DNA from: Paludibacteraceae bacterium
GTDB lineage: Bacteria; Bacteroidota; Bacteroidia; Bacteroidales; Paludibacteraceae
Direction: 5' to 3'
Length of the DNA stretch: 39,752 bases
Assembly (NCBI GenBank): GCA_017508305.1
Contig: JAFVZF010000142.1
Location: 1-39,752 of the forward strand
The translations under genes were made by a program, and so were the position numbers. The notes below the pieces were generated by a model. That model did no database searches, was not told the origin of the DNA, and saw only the letters and a program-made list of their open reading frames with translations. This document shows positions 1 through 9,270 of the stretch, one piece after another (the stretch's first letter is position 1; every line of letters starts with the position of its first letter).

Positions 1-459
1 AAGTGGCACCCACATGGGGCAGGCTTGCCCACTGATAGCTATAGTGGGAAAGAGTTTTTTGATTTCCATGGGATACGATTCGGATTGAATGGTACCCTCT
101 GTACCTAACAACCCTACATGTCCGCTTTTGGTAAGCGAACTTATCGCTTCTACTGTAGGTCTGATTACCCCTAAGACTCTTCTATTGGGGTATAGTAAAG
201 GAAGATCTTTTTGTTGTATGGTGCGTAATGCTTTGGCAGAGGCAGTATTACATGCTAAAATAACCAAGGCACAGTCCATTTCAAATAGTTTTTTGACGCA
301 TTGCAGCGTATATTGATACACCACCTCAAACGAGCGGGTACCATAAGGGGTTCGGGCGTTGTCGCCCAAGTATACGTAGTCATACTCAGGTAACAATGCC
401 CGAAACTGTTCTAAAATGGTTAGGCCTCCGTAGCCCGAATCAAAAACACCGATGCGCAT
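1..459 (-). CDS. murI: Glutamate racemase MurI, 3' part cut by window edge
   Basis: Interconverts L- and D-glutamate in the cytoplasm to supply D-Glu for peptidoglycan. The first 153 codons are visible, running from an ATG at 459 off the left edge, out of a usual length of about 260-280. Family motifs seen are DSGYGGLT at residues 7-14, YLGDNARTPYG at 30-40, and ACNTASA with the first catalytic Cys at residue 70. The second catalytic Cys (GCTHYP-type motif) lies outside the window. It starts 27 bases after the stop of the preceding ompH gene, with no terminator between, so it is probably the last visible gene of the ompH transcript. The reading frame is open throughout, so this is an edge truncation and not a pseudogene. 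Confidence 0.95.
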   Translation of the reverse strand, partial: MRIGVFDSGYGGLTILEQFRALLPEYDYVYLGDNARTPYGTRSFEVVYQYTLQCVKKLFEMDCALVILACNTASAKALRTIQQKDLPLLYPNRRVLGVIRPTVEAISSLTKSGHVGLLGTEGTIQSESYPMEIKKLFPTIAISGQACPMWVPL

Positions 460-486
460 TTTCAGAAGCCTTTATTTACGTGATTC

Positions 487-987
487 TTATAAACCTAATG
501 CTTTTCTTACCAAAGACGAAACATCAGTCGCTGCCGACGATTTATAGGCAATAATACCTGCAGTATTGTCAATAATATAGGTAAAGCCATTTTGTTCGCC
601 TACTTGTTTAATGGCTTCGTCCAATTTGGTCATGATAGGAACCAACAACTCTTGTTGTTTCTTTTTTAGTGTTTCTTCGGCACTTTGCACAAAAGCCTGA
701 ATGTTACGTTGGTATTGGTTCAGTTCGTTTTCTTTGTATTGACGAATAGCAGCGTCCAATGTGTCGGCTTGTGCTTGGTATTCTTGAAATTTACGTTGCA
801 ATTCTTCTTCCAATTTTTTACCTTCTGTAATGTATTTCAGATTGGTATCTTCCAATTGTTTCATTGCAGTGGCATATTCCGGCATTACGGTGATAATTTC
901 TTGCTTGTTGATGTAACCAATTTTTAGGTTTTGTGCAAAAAGTCCCAATGGCATAGCCATTAAAAGGGCAATTACTAATTTTTTCAT
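487..987 (-). CDS. OmpH/Skp family periplasmic chaperone, second copy
   Basis: A 166-residue protein with an N-terminal signal peptide (hydrophobic to about residue 17, cleaved near FAQ). A long charged coiled-coil stretch rich in Glu, Lys and Gln covers roughly residues 40-125. This is the OmpH/Skp layout: a small trimeric periplasmic chaperone that holds unfolded outer-membrane proteins before BamA inserts them. The C-terminal part (NGFTYIIDNT, then DVSSLV) is the short beta-capped end typical of the family. It lies 24 bases downstream of a second OmpH gene, which itself follows bamA, the usual Bacteroidales arrangement. Which member of the pair is the functional Skp cannot be told from sequence. 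Confidence 0.9.
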   Translation of the reverse strand: MKKLVIALLMAMPLGLFAQNLKIGYINKQEIITVMPEYATAMKQLEDTNLKYITEGKKLEEELQRKFQEYQAQADTLDAAIRQYKENELNQYQRNIQAFVQSAEETLKKKQQELLVPIMTKLDEAIKQVGEQNGFTYIIDNTAGIIAYKSSAATDVSSLVRKALGL

Positions 988-1011
988 ACTGTATCTATTA
1001 TCTTAATTTAA

Positions 1012-1527
1012 TTATTTTGCGTATCCAAGTTTACTTAATACATCGTCGCTAATATCGACAGACGGATTGGCAAATAAAATGCTGGGGCTCGAAGCTCTGT
1101 CGTCTACACGCATGTATCCTTCTTTTTCAGAAATTTCTTTGATAGCGTTGTAAATCTCATCCTGAATGGGACGCATCAAACTTTCGCGTTTTTTGTATAG
1201 TTCACCATCGTTGCCAAAATATTTGCGTTTTAAATTTTTTGCATCTGTTTCTTTAGCAATGATTTCTTTTTCTTTTTCTTTCTTTTGCTCGTCGGTTAGA
1301 AATACCATTTCCGATTTGTAATTGTTCATTAAGTTTTCGGCTTCGGTATTAAGTGCGTCGATTTCTTTTTGCCATTTTTTAGAACTTTGCTCCAATTGTT
1401 GGGCTGCCGATTCGTAGGCAGGAATATTTTTTAGAATGTATTCCATGTCAACCAATGCCCATTTTTGAGCCATGGCTCCCATAGAGCAACATAGTAACGT
1501 AATGGCTAATAAACTTAATTTTTTCAT
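1012..1527 (-). CDS. OmpH/Skp family periplasmic chaperone, first copy
   Basis: A 171-residue protein with a signal peptide cleaved near AMA at about residue 20. The mature part opens with WALVDMEYILKNIPAY, the family's first strand and helix. A highly charged coiled coil (about residues 40-125, including a Lys/Glu-rich run) follows, then the C-terminal cap ending in DVLSKLGY. Predicted role is outer-membrane protein chaperoning in the periplasm. It is a diverged paralogue of the gene immediately downstream. A -7 promoter element at 1564-1571 suggests that the two ompH genes, and probably murI, are transcribed independently of bamA as well as by read-through. Confidence 0.9.
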   Translation of the reverse strand: MKKLSLLAITLLCCSMGAMAQKWALVDMEYILKNIPAYESAAQQLEQSSKKWQKEIDALNTEAENLMNNYKSEMVFLTDEQKKEKEKEIIAKETDAKNLKRKYFGNDGELYKKRESLMRPIQDEIYNAIKEISEKEGYMRVDDRASSPSILFANPSVDISDDVLSKLGYAK

Positions 1528-1563
1528 ATTACAATTATTTATGTGTTTTCAATCTTATAGACG

Positions 1564-1571
1564 CAAATATA
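1564..1571 (-). promoter_or_regulatory. Bacteroidota -7 promoter element (TATATTTG) for the ompH pair
   Basis: The minus strand reads TATATTTG, a full match to the TAnnTTTG element, 36 bases upstream of the first ompH start and inside the 102-base gap after bamA. No clear -33 TTG lies at the expected 19-20 base spacing, so support rests on the -7 element and its position. Confidence 0.55.
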
Positions 1572-1629
1572 CAGAAAAAGTTTAGATGCAGTAGACAATT
1601 GGAGTTTTAATAATGCTTAAAAGGTTGCA

Positions 1630-4248
1630 TTAGAACTCTTGTCCGATAACAAAGTGGAATTGACTGCCACTTACTTGTCCGTTTACTTTGTCAAAGCCGT
1701 ACGCCCAGTCGACACCTAACAACCCGAACATGGGCATGTATACGCGCAAGCCGACCCCTGCCGAACGTTTTAAGTCAATGGGATTAAAATCTTGGTAATC
1801 GCGCCAACAGTTGCCTGCTTCGGCAAAGCCAAGCACCCATATCATGGTGGTCTCTTTCATCAAGATGGGGTACCTGAGTTCTATGCTAAAACGGGTGTAA
1901 ATATTACCAGCCTGTCCACCGTCTTCGTATGTAGGAGTGAGCGAACCATTGCTATAACCACGTAGCGCCACTGTTTCTGTGGCGTAAGTACTGCTGTAAC
2001 CACTCATACCGTCACCACCTACCCAGAACGTTTCAAAAGGTGAGCGTTTGTTGATGTTGTAGTAACCCAAGAAACCAAATTCGGCACGTCCCATAAGCAC
2101 CAATTTGTTATCGCGTGTTAAGGGAACAAAGAAACGCGATTTGAACTTAATCTTATAGTATTCAATCCAACGGTATTTGGTCTGTTGATCGGCATTTTCG
2201 TAATCAATGCCATCCCACAGCGAATAGGGAGGGGTAATGGCTACCGATAGCGAAATATCACTGCCACGACTTGGGTATATAGGTTGATTAAGTGAGTTAC
2301 GTGATAAAATTGCCGAAATATTAAAGTTGTTAGCGACTCCTGTTTCTAATGCAAAATAGTCCCAGTGGCTCAAATTGTAGTTGAGATAGGAGATTTGCCC
2401 ATACAAGGTAAAGTAGTCGTCGGGCCAATTTAAACGTGTACCGATACCGGCGGTAATACCCAACGTTTTAATGTATTTGTCTGGGTCGTAGTCGTAGGAA
2501 TACCACGAGTTATCCGAATAGTAGTATTGGCTGTATTGCGAACTATACGTACTACTAATCCCCGATTGAATAGAATAGTTGGCGGCAAAAGTAAATGTAT
2601 TGGGACGTTTTCCCCCTAACCATGGTTCTGTAAAGGCTATACTGTAGGCCTGATAATACATACCATTGGTTTGCGCACTAATGGTTAGCGTCTGTCCGTC
2701 ACCCTGTGGAAGCGGACGGTATTTTTTAAAATTAAATATATTTTTTAGGGAGAAATTGGTAAATTTTAGCTTAACAATACCCACAACACCCGTTTGTCCC
2801 CAACCGGCAGACAACTCAATCTGGTCATTACGTTTCGATTCAAGTACATAAGTTAAATCGACTGTGCCATTTTCGGGGTCTGGAACGGTTTTAATATCCA
2901 TCTTTCCGGGTTCTGCCGAGAAGTGACCGGTCGCTGCTAACTCGCGCATGGAGCGCATGATGTCCGACTTGCTGAACAGATCGCCCGGTTTTGTACGTAA
3001 CTCTCGACGAACCACATGTTCGTACAAGTATTCGCTACCCTCAATATTTACGCGGTTAATGGTTGCCTGTCGTCCCTCCATAATGCGAATTTCCATATCA
3101 ATGGAGTCGCCACTGATATTGGTTTCAAAAGGTTGCATGTTAAAGAACAAGTAACCATTGTCCAAATAGAGGTTGCTAACGCAGTCTTCGTCTTCGTTGA
3201 GGCGTTGGTTGAGTTTCTTTTGGTTGTAAACATCCCCTTTCTTAATACCCAATACACGGCGTAAGTAGTCGGTAGAGTAGACGGTATTTCCTATCCAGTG
3301 GATATCCCTAAAGTAGTAGCGTTTGCCTTCGTCTATAGTAATGTAAACATTGACGTATTTTTTGCTGTTTTTTTCGCTACTATTATCTGCTACCACACTG
3401 TCTGCTGTAATCACTGCATCGCGATAACCCAACTCGTTGTATTTTTCGATGAGTAGGTTTTTGTCGTTTTTATACTCGGATGGTATAAACTTTTTGTTTC
3501 TAAAAATATTGAGAATGTTGGTTCTGTCATTGGTTTTTTTCATGGCACGATCCAACTTTTTGTCCGAAACTTCTTGGTTACCTGTAAAATAGATATGATT
3601 GACCTTGATTTTGTTGCCTTTGTCGATGTTAATGTCGACAATGGTTTCAGCTCCATCCTCTTCTCTGGGAACAACAGATACTTGGACGTAATAGTAGCCC
3701 TTTTCGAGGTAGTAGTCGGTAATGTTCTTTTTTGCCTTATCGATAAGGTAGGGAGTAATCTGCGAACCTTTACTTATGCCAATGCTTTTTTCTAATTCTT
3801 CTTTTTCTTTCTTTTTGGCTCCGGTAATATTAATTTCGCTAATCTTTGGACGTTGGTCTAAGTGTATGTTTAACCAGATATTGTTGCCTTGAATGCTGGC
3901 AATTTCTAAACGCACGTTGGAGAATAGGCCCTGTTTCCAAAATCGTTGTACTACAGAGCTGGTAACATCGCTGGGAATAAGAATCTTTTGCCCTACTTTT
4001 AGCCCGGAATACCCTATTAAAACATATTCGTCGTAATTGTTATTGCCAGAGATGCTAATGGCTGCCAAGGTATATTCTTTGGGACTGCCATAGTCAATTT
4101 CCGGAATTTCTTCGAGGCTATTGTAGACCAAACTATCATTGCTTGCTTGGAGAGAATCGTTGGTCATTTTAGGCATGGTTTGTCCTATCATTGGCAAACA
4201 ACCAATAAGCAATGTCGTAATTAGGGCATAGAACTTGTTAGAGAACAT
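1630..4248 (-). CDS. bamA: Outer-membrane protein assembly factor BamA
   Basis: An 872-residue Omp85-family protein, the central insertase for beta-barrel proteins in the outer membrane. It has an N-terminal signal sequence (hydrophobic to about residue 22). POTRA repeats span about residues 55-460, with characteristic segments such as ISEINITGAKK and INRVNIEGSEY. The Omp85 barrel covers roughly 475-872, contains the GLRVYMPMFGLLGVDWAYGF block near the end, and ends in Phe as barrel proteins usually do. The length fits Bacteroidales BamA. It starts 4 bases after the uppS stop and belongs to the porG-uppS-bamA unit. The barrel is Tyr/Ser-rich around residues 560-590, within the normal variability of surface loops. 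Confidence 0.96.
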   Translation of the reverse strand: MFSNKFYALITTLLIGCLPMIGQTMPKMTNDSLQASNDSLVYNSLEEIPEIDYGSPKEYTLAAISISGNNNYDEYVLIGYSGLKVGQKILIPSDVTSSVVQRFWKQGLFSNVRLEIASIQGNNIWLNIHLDQRPKISEINITGAKKKEKEELEKSIGISKGSQITPYLIDKAKKNITDYYLEKGYYYVQVSVVPREEDGAETIVDINIDKGNKIKVNHIYFTGNQEVSDKKLDRAMKKTNDRTNILNIFRNKKFIPSEYKNDKNLLIEKYNELGYRDAVITADSVVADNSSEKNSKKYVNVYITIDEGKRYYFRDIHWIGNTVYSTDYLRRVLGIKKGDVYNQKKLNQRLNEDEDCVSNLYLDNGYLFFNMQPFETNISGDSIDMEIRIMEGRQATINRVNIEGSEYLYEHVVRRELRTKPGDLFSKSDIMRSMRELAATGHFSAEPGKMDIKTVPDPENGTVDLTYVLESKRNDQIELSAGWGQTGVVGIVKLKFTNFSLKNIFNFKKYRPLPQGDGQTLTISAQTNGMYYQAYSIAFTEPWLGGKRPNTFTFAANYSIQSGISSTYSSQYSQYYYSDNSWYSYDYDPDKYIKTLGITAGIGTRLNWPDDYFTLYGQISYLNYNLSHWDYFALETGVANNFNISAILSRNSLNQPIYPSRGSDISLSVAITPPYSLWDGIDYENADQQTKYRWIEYYKIKFKSRFFVPLTRDNKLVLMGRAEFGFLGYYNINKRSPFETFWVGGDGMSGYSSTYATETVALRGYSNGSLTPTYEDGGQAGNIYTRFSIELRYPILMKETTMIWVLGFAEAGNCWRDYQDFNPIDLKRSAGVGLRVYMPMFGLLGVDWAYGFDKVNGQVSGSQFHFVIGQEF

Positions 4249-4252
4249 ACGG

Positions 4253-4999
4253 TTATTGGGTTACTTGTTCGCTTGTTTTTCCAAAACGACGTTCTCTCGA
4301 TTGGTAGTTAACAATGGCTTGATACAGATCCTCTTTCTTAAAGTCTGGCCATAGCACATCTGTAAAGTACAATTCTGTATAGGCAATTTGCCAAAGCAAG
4401 AAGTTACTGATTCGGTATTCGCCGCTGGTTCGGATAAGTAGCTCAGGATCTGGTATCTGTTTGGTAGTTAGATAATTGCTAATGGTGTTTTCGTCAATTT
4501 CTTCGATGTGTAGCTTTTGATCGATGCTGTCTTGAACCATGTTCTTAACAGCCTCTGTTATTTCCCATCTCGATGAATAGCTTAAAGCCAAGACTAAACA
4601 TAAACCGGTATTGTGTGCCGTTTGGTCAATACATTGCTGCAATCGTTTTGCCGTTTCTGCAGGCATGCGCGATGTGTCCCCAATGGTTATTAGCTTAACA
4701 TTGTTTTTTGCAAGGGTAGGGGTTTCGTCTTCTATGGTTTTAACGAGCAGTGCCATTAGCGCACTTACTTCTTCTTTTGGTCTGTTCCAATTTTCGGTAG
4801 AAAACGCGTAGAGTGTCAAGAACTTCACACCAAGTTCGGCAGCTGCTTCTGTGGCTTCGCGTACAGAAGTAACACCATTTTGGTGTCCAAAAATACGTTG
4901 GTTCCCCAACTTTTTTGCCCATCTGCCATTGCCATCCATGATAATGGCAATGTGTTGCGGAAGGCGTGCTTTATCAATTTGTTCTTTGTAACTACTCAT
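4253..4999 (-). CDS. uppS: Undecaprenyl diphosphate synthase (cis-prenyltransferase)
   Basis: A 248-residue isoprenyl transferase that condenses IPP onto FPP in Z configuration to give undecaprenyl diphosphate, the lipid carrier for peptidoglycan and surface glycans. The hallmark [15 protein letters not shown] stretch carries the catalytic Asp at residue 22. It is followed by the [11 protein letters not shown] motif and, near the C-terminus, [18 protein letters not shown]. The length is typical. The ATG lies 2 bases after the porG stop and bamA follows after 4 bases, so the three genes are very likely co-transcribed. Confidence 0.97.
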   Translation of the reverse strand: MSSYKEQIDKARLPQHIAIIMDGNGRWAKKLGNQRIFGHQNGVTSVREATEAAAELGVKFLTLYAFSTENWNRPKEEVSALMALLVKTIEDETPTLAKNNVKLITIGDTSRMPAETAKRLQQCIDQTAHNTGLCLVLALSYSSRWEITEAVKNMVQDSIDQKLHIEEIDENTISNYLTTKQIPDPELLIRTSGEYRISNFLLWQIAYTELYFTDVLWPDFKKEDLYQAIVNYQSRERRFGKTSEQVTQ

Positions 5000-5001
5000 G
5001 A

Positions 5002-5709
5002 TTATCGACAGAATTTATTGGTGTCAAATAAATTGAACGAAATGTATAGATTGGCGATGGAATAAAAGTCGGTGTCAAAAAATCCGACATGCTCCACTTG
5101 ATAAGGGTTTTCTAAAACTTGGTTGTTGGCATTGGTTACATCAAAGTTATCAATAAACAACTTATGGATAGTCCACTCGATGCCCAATGTCCATCGTTTA
5201 TTGATGCACCATTTGCCGCCTATGCCAAGAGGAATATTGCATTTGTACGCATTGTTACTTGCATAAAAGTCGCTGTAGGTGGTAAGCCCTATGCCCACTA
5301 AAATGTAGGGAGTCGCCTTGTACTTTGCTTTGTGATACTTTGATTCGCCTATGTCAAAAAAATTGAATTCGACGGTCGCTGTGGCATCCACAAATCCTCT
5401 CTCAAAGCTTGCATACGCTGGACCATTGGGAAATACGTAACCAAAATCGCGCGTGTCACCTTGTACGGTTGCGTATTTGACACTTGCTTTTATCGCCCAT
5501 CGTGTGTCAATGTTGTAGCGATAAAACGCACCGGCAGACCAACCCGGCCTGTGGAATGGTGTACTAAGATTGGCATCTCCAAGATAAAACGCTGTTCCAC
5601 CAGAAATACCTATCTCGTGATTGTAGGCAGCATGTGCCGCACTCTCTCCAAGAAGGATGCATAAGATGACAAGAAGTAGATTCTTGTACCATGTGTGTGA
5701 ATGATTCAT
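5002..5709 (-). CDS. porG: DUF6089/PorG family outer-membrane protein (T9SS-associated)
   Basis: A 235-residue protein with a signal peptide ending near AAHA (about residue 27). The rest is an Opacity/OmpA-like beta-barrel rich in alternating aromatic strands ([14 protein letters not shown], the family start). In Porphyromonas gingivalis PorG is an outer-membrane T9SS component that contacts the PorK-PorN ring, and its gene lies next to uppS, bamA and ompH genes, the same order as here. Assignment rests on family features, length and this synteny. It is the first gene of the unit, with a -7 element 60 bases upstream. Confidence 0.82.
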   Translation of the reverse strand: MNHSHTWYKNLLLVILCILLGESAAHAAYNHEIGISGGTAFYLGDANLSTPFHRPGWSAGAFYRYNIDTRWAIKASVKYATVQGDTRDFGYVFPNGPAYASFERGFVDATATVEFNFFDIGESKYHKAKYKATPYILVGIGLTTYSDFYASNNAYKCNIPLGIGGKWCINKRWTLGIEWTIHKLFIDNFDVTNANNQVLENPYQVEHVGFFDTDFYSIANLYISFNLFDTNKFCR

Positions 5710-5768
5710 ATAGCTTTGGTAGATAGCGTAAAATCGTGTATAGTTATTCCTCCTACAAATTAAACACG

Positions 5769-5776
5769 CAAAGATA
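5769..5776 (-). promoter_or_regulatory. -7 promoter element (TATCTTTG) for porG-uppS-bamA
   Basis: TATCTTTG on the minus strand matches TAnnTTTG, 59 bases upstream of the porG ATG, in the 193-base gap that follows the gldN terminator. No -33 TTG was found at the right distance. The rest of the gap is AT-rich with no ORF or RNA gene that I can recognise. Confidence 0.5.
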
Positions 5777-5853
5777 GTAAATATCTTTATTTAAACCGAA
5801 TAGATTAACAAATAATAGGATATTATCTGACGATGAAATAGCCCTATAAACAA

Positions 5854-5879
5854 TAAAAGACTCCGATTGGAGCCTTTTA
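5854..5879 (-). terminator. Intrinsic terminator after gldN
   Basis: The hairpin pairs AAAAG-A-CTCC with GGAG-C-CTTTT around a GATT loop, with one A/C mismatch in the stem. On the minus strand it is followed by a T-rich run. It lies 23 bases past the gldN stop and separates the T9SS operon from the porG unit. Confidence 0.7.
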
Positions 5880-5902
5880 TCGTTTGTATTGTCATTTGTG
5901 GT

Positions 5903-6787
5903 TTAGTATTCCCACAAATCTTGTTCGTAGTTAATAATAGACGTTTTAATGCGTTCTTGCTCTTTGTGCATTTCCTCTGCAGTTTTGTTATACTGCAAGA
6001 TGTTGCGGTTCATGATACCTGATTCTTTGAAGATATAGCTACCAAAACGACGTTTGATAAACAAATCATCTACGGTTTCACGTGCACCATTGTTCTTGTC
6101 AGATATAAGTGCTTCTTGTTGAGCTAAGTAGGGGCGTAAATCGTCGTATGTAGCCCAGAATAGAGGACGCTTTTGAAGACCTAATTCGTAGTCTTCGCGG
6201 TACCAAATTGGGCATAGAGCAATTAAGCGAACACTGAATACCGAGTTGTGTTTGTCAAAATACCATACTTCTTTAGCATAGTACTGCAATATTTCACGAT
6301 TAGGTATGTTACTTTCGTCAATTTCTGCACTCAATGTGTCGCCTGTGATAGAGTCGGTTTTAACGGTAAGCAAGATATCACAAGATTTGACAAAGTCATC
6401 AAAGTTGATACGATGTTCTTCTGTAAAGATTTCTTTGTTATCTTGGTATACGTATGCTCTTATTTTACCTTCTTCGAACAAGCGGAAGATAGTGGTAAAC
6501 AGACTTTGACGGTTATCGCTTGCTTCTTCGGGAAAATACAAGGGATAGTTCATTTTTTCACGAAGATCAATAATACGATATACCACTTTTTGCCATATAA
6601 CATCTTCTGCCCTTGGGTTGTTGTACTCAATTGGTTTTCTTTCTGCCAAGTCGATGCTGGTAGGAAGATTTGACATGGCTACATCGCCACTTTCGTCAAA
6701 AAACGAATTGTCGGTTTCTTGAGCATTTACCAACGCAGGTAGGATAAATAGTAGCCCGAAAGTTAGTATTCGAAAAATCGCTTTCAT
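5903..6787 (-). CDS. gldN: T9SS ring protein GldN/PorN
   Basis: A 294-residue periplasmic protein with a signal peptide (hydrophobic residues 5-21, cleaved near NAQ). PorN/GldN assembles with the lipoprotein PorK/GldK into the large periplasmic ring attached to the outer membrane in the type IX secretion system. The family-typical segment IWQKVVYRIIDLREKMNYPLYFP (about residues 64-86) and the C-terminal KRRFGSYIFKESGIMNRNILQY region are present. It is last in the porP-K-L-M-N operon, 8 bases after gldM, and is followed by a terminator. Confidence 0.93.
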   Translation of the reverse strand: MKAIFRILTFGLLFILPALVNAQETDNSFFDESGDVAMSNLPTSIDLAERKPIEYNNPRAEDVIWQKVVYRIIDLREKMNYPLYFPEEASDNRQSLFTTIFRLFEEGKIRAYVYQDNKEIFTEEHRINFDDFVKSCDILLTVKTDSITGDTLSAEIDESNIPNREILQYYAKEVWYFDKHNSVFSVRLIALCPIWYREDYELGLQKRPLFWATYDDLRPYLAQQEALISDKNNGARETVDDLFIKRRFGSYIFKESGIMNRNILQYNKTAEEMHKEQERIKTSIINYEQDLWEY

Positions 6788-6795
6788 ATTTTCTA

Positions 6796-8367
6796 TTAAT
6801 TTACAGTTACGTCAATTGCAGGTAGAACGCGTTCAATTCCGTCTTGGCCTACGGCTCTAATACGAGAAATGAAGAATTTCTTACCCTTGCTCATTTTACG
6901 CATAATGTCTTTTTGTTCCGATGTAAATGCGGCAGCGTTAGAGGTTTTTACAATAGAGTTACCCATTGAGTCAAAGAAAGTTAGGTCGTAACCAACCACG
7001 CGGTATTTTACATCCAAATCAGCATCATCTAATTCGGCTCTGATGCCTTTAGCGCTCATAAGGTTTCCTTTCGAAATAGGACGACCTTGACCTTTGTATT
7101 TAGCCTCGCTGCCATCGCTGGTGTATGAAATGTAGGCAATAGGAGGAGGTAGTTGTTTTACGCGGAATGGTTTCTTGCCAATACTTTGAACTTTTCCGTC
7201 AGCCATTTTAGCGGAAACAGAGATGTTGCAATCTTGACCTACTTTACGCGGTTTAACCGACCAACCTTTTGCTGTGCGTTTCAAATCGGCGTTGCTTACA
7301 CTTACTTGAATGTTTTGTGCAGGTACACCGGGTACAGATACGCTGATAGGGTTGTCAATACCGGCATAGAATACGTTCATCATGTCGGCAGAGATAATTG
7401 CTGTAGGTTCGCCTACGATGTAAGAGCTGCTAAATGGATAAGCTTGTACGCTACCATTTGCTCTTGGCAATTCGATTTTACCTTCGATATTGAAAGAACC
7501 AACTTTAGGACAAGCAACTTCGTAGTCAGAACTTTCAAGTACTTCGCCGTTTAAGGTAATTTTTGGACGTTGTGTCGAGTCGACAGCTGCCAAAATAATG
7601 CGTGCTTGGTAGGTACCACCGCGAGTAATGTACGACGAAACAGGAATTACTTCTGCTGTAATTTTGTTTACACGGAAGTCGCTGGCATCCACTGCATTTT
7701 TCAAGTGACCTACTACTTCAGATTCGGTATAGCGCAAATCTGTCTGGATTTTTGTAAGCAAGGTAATACATGCTGAAACAGGCATTGAAATAAAACGAGC
7801 TGTTTCCCACGATTGTGGATCACCGTTTACAATGCGGTCTTCTGTATTGTAAGTTTCTAAAACTGAAGCAATTTTAGCAGAGTCTCCTTCTAACAATTTA
7901 GCCATGTTTTGAGCGTATGTATTAAGGTTGCCTTTAAGGATAACACCTCTTTGCTCTTTTTGTGGTTTGGTAGAATCCAATGCAATTTGTGCACCTACGT
8001 CTGTATTGTCTTTATTTTGTAGGTTTTTGTAGTCGCCGGTTTCGCCGTCAGCTGCCTTTGCCATGTCTACTTTTAGTTGCTCAATTTCGTCGTATAGGGC
8101 TTGAGTTTGTTTTTTTACATCGTTGGCTTTGTCCAACCATTCGCCTACTTTTTGTGGGTTTTGTGCTTTTAAGTCTTCGAATTGGTTGTATAAAGCGCTG
8201 TTTTTCAACTCTGCACTATGTAAGGTTTTGTTAAGGCTGTCCTGTACAAGGGTGAAGCCGTTGAGTACATCGGTAGAAACGTTCAATGCAAGCATTGCCG
8301 TAAGTACGATGTACATCATACTGATCATCTTCTGCCTCGGTGTTTCCGGGCAATTTGCTGCACTCAT
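6796..8367 (-). CDS. gldM: T9SS motor protein GldM/PorM
   Basis: A 523-residue inner-membrane protein. A short cytoplasmic N-terminus (CPETPRQKMISMMY) leads into a single transmembrane helix at about residues 15-33, followed by a long periplasmic part of helical and beta domains. GldM dimers sit inside a GldL pentamer and form the proton-driven rotary motor that powers T9SS secretion; the periplasmic shaft contacts the GldKN ring. The N-terminal sequence and the length (usually 510-530) are characteristic. It begins 34 bases after gldL and ends 8 bases before gldN. Confidence 0.94.
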   Translation of the reverse strand: MSAANCPETPRQKMISMMYIVLTAMLALNVSTDVLNGFTLVQDSLNKTLHSAELKNSALYNQFEDLKAQNPQKVGEWLDKANDVKKQTQALYDEIEQLKVDMAKAADGETGDYKNLQNKDNTDVGAQIALDSTKPQKEQRGVILKGNLNTYAQNMAKLLEGDSAKIASVLETYNTEDRIVNGDPQSWETARFISMPVSACITLLTKIQTDLRYTESEVVGHLKNAVDASDFRVNKITAEVIPVSSYITRGGTYQARIILAAVDSTQRPKITLNGEVLESSDYEVACPKVGSFNIEGKIELPRANGSVQAYPFSSSYIVGEPTAIISADMMNVFYAGIDNPISVSVPGVPAQNIQVSVSNADLKRTAKGWSVKPRKVGQDCNISVSAKMADGKVQSIGKKPFRVKQLPPPIAYISYTSDGSEAKYKGQGRPISKGNLMSAKGIRAELDDADLDVKYRVVGYDLTFFDSMGNSIVKTSNAAAFTSEQKDIMRKMSKGKKFFISRIRAVGQDGIERVLPAIDVTVN

Positions 8368-8401
8368 ATTGTTGTGTTAGTATTTACAATGAATAATTAA
8401 A

Positions 8402-9238
8402 TTATACTCTCGCACCAAATGCGTTCAACATGTTTCCATAAACATTGTTCAAGCTGCTAACTTGTTGGGTAAGTTTGGTAGCTTGTTCTTTGAAGGCAGC
8501 AGTTTCAGTAGAAGCTGCATCCATAGCAGTTTGAATTTTCTTCAAGTTATCGTTAACGTCGTTTACGATGCCAGCTTGTTCGCTGATGGCTTTAACTTGC
8601 ATTTCGTAGCTAGCGTTGATAGACGATAAGTTTTTGGTAATACCTTGCATTTCTTGCATGTAACCTTTTGCGTCATCGGCTACGTTAGCCATGCTTTCTG
8701 CTACAGTTTTGTAAGAAGCAAACAATGAGTCAGACGAAGTTTTCAAGGTAGCTTGAGTAGCTGCAAATGCACTAATTGCATCAGAAGCTGCGTTCATGTT
8801 GCGTGCATAGTTGCTAGAAGCAGAAACAGCAGCAGTAACATCTGCAATTTGTGATGCGGTTTCGCTCAATTTGCGGATACCTTCGTTCAATTTTTGGGCA
8901 TCGCTTTCTGAAAGTTTGCCAGCTTGAGCAATATCTTCGATAGAGTTGCCGGATTTAGCAGCTGCGGGAGCAGCAGCACCCATTATAGGTCCACCTTCGC
9001 CACCTTCTAATTGAGGAAATACTAAATCCCAGTGGTATTCTTTGTGTGGATCTTCGAAAGCAGAAAGTGCAAACAAAAATGCCTCGGTTCCCATACCAAT
9101 AGTTAGAACGACGCTAGCACCAGGAAGGTGAAGGATTTTAAATAATGCACCTACGATTACGACGGCTGCACCAAGACCATATGCGTCGCCAACAATTTTT
9201 TTCCCTTTAGGACTGCTTAAAAAACTTTCTTTTGCCAT
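8402..9238 (-). CDS. gldL: T9SS motor protein GldL/PorL
   Basis: A 278-residue inner-membrane protein with two transmembrane helices, at about residues 17-37 and 42-61. A long cytoplasmic coiled-coil tail rich in Ala, Ser, Thr and Gln follows. The second helix carries the buried acidic residue Glu52 (GTEAFLF), which corresponds to the glutamate needed for proton coupling in GldL. With GldM it forms the T9SS rotary motor. The linker around residues 75-95 is Gly/Ala/Pro-rich. The operon position between gldK and gldM is canonical. Confidence 0.94.
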   Translation of the reverse strand: MAKESFLSSPKGKKIVGDAYGLGAAVVIVGALFKILHLPGASVVLTIGMGTEAFLFALSAFEDPHKEYHWDLVFPQLEGGEGGPIMGAAAPAAAKSGNSIEDIAQAGKLSESDAQKLNEGIRKLSETASQIADVTAAVSASSNYARNMNAASDAISAFAATQATLKTSSDSLFASYKTVAESMANVADDAKGYMQEMQGITKNLSSINASYEMQVKAISEQAGIVNDVNDNLKKIQTAMDAASTETAAFKEQATKLTQQVSSLNNVYGNMLNAFGARV

Positions 9239-9270
9239 TTTTTTAGAAATTTGATTGTAAGATTAATATG

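Noticed and set aside
4180..4248. Lipobox-like Cys in the BamA signal sequence (IGC)
   Set aside because: Position and flanking residues fit a signal-peptidase I signal better, and BamA proteins are not lipoproteins.
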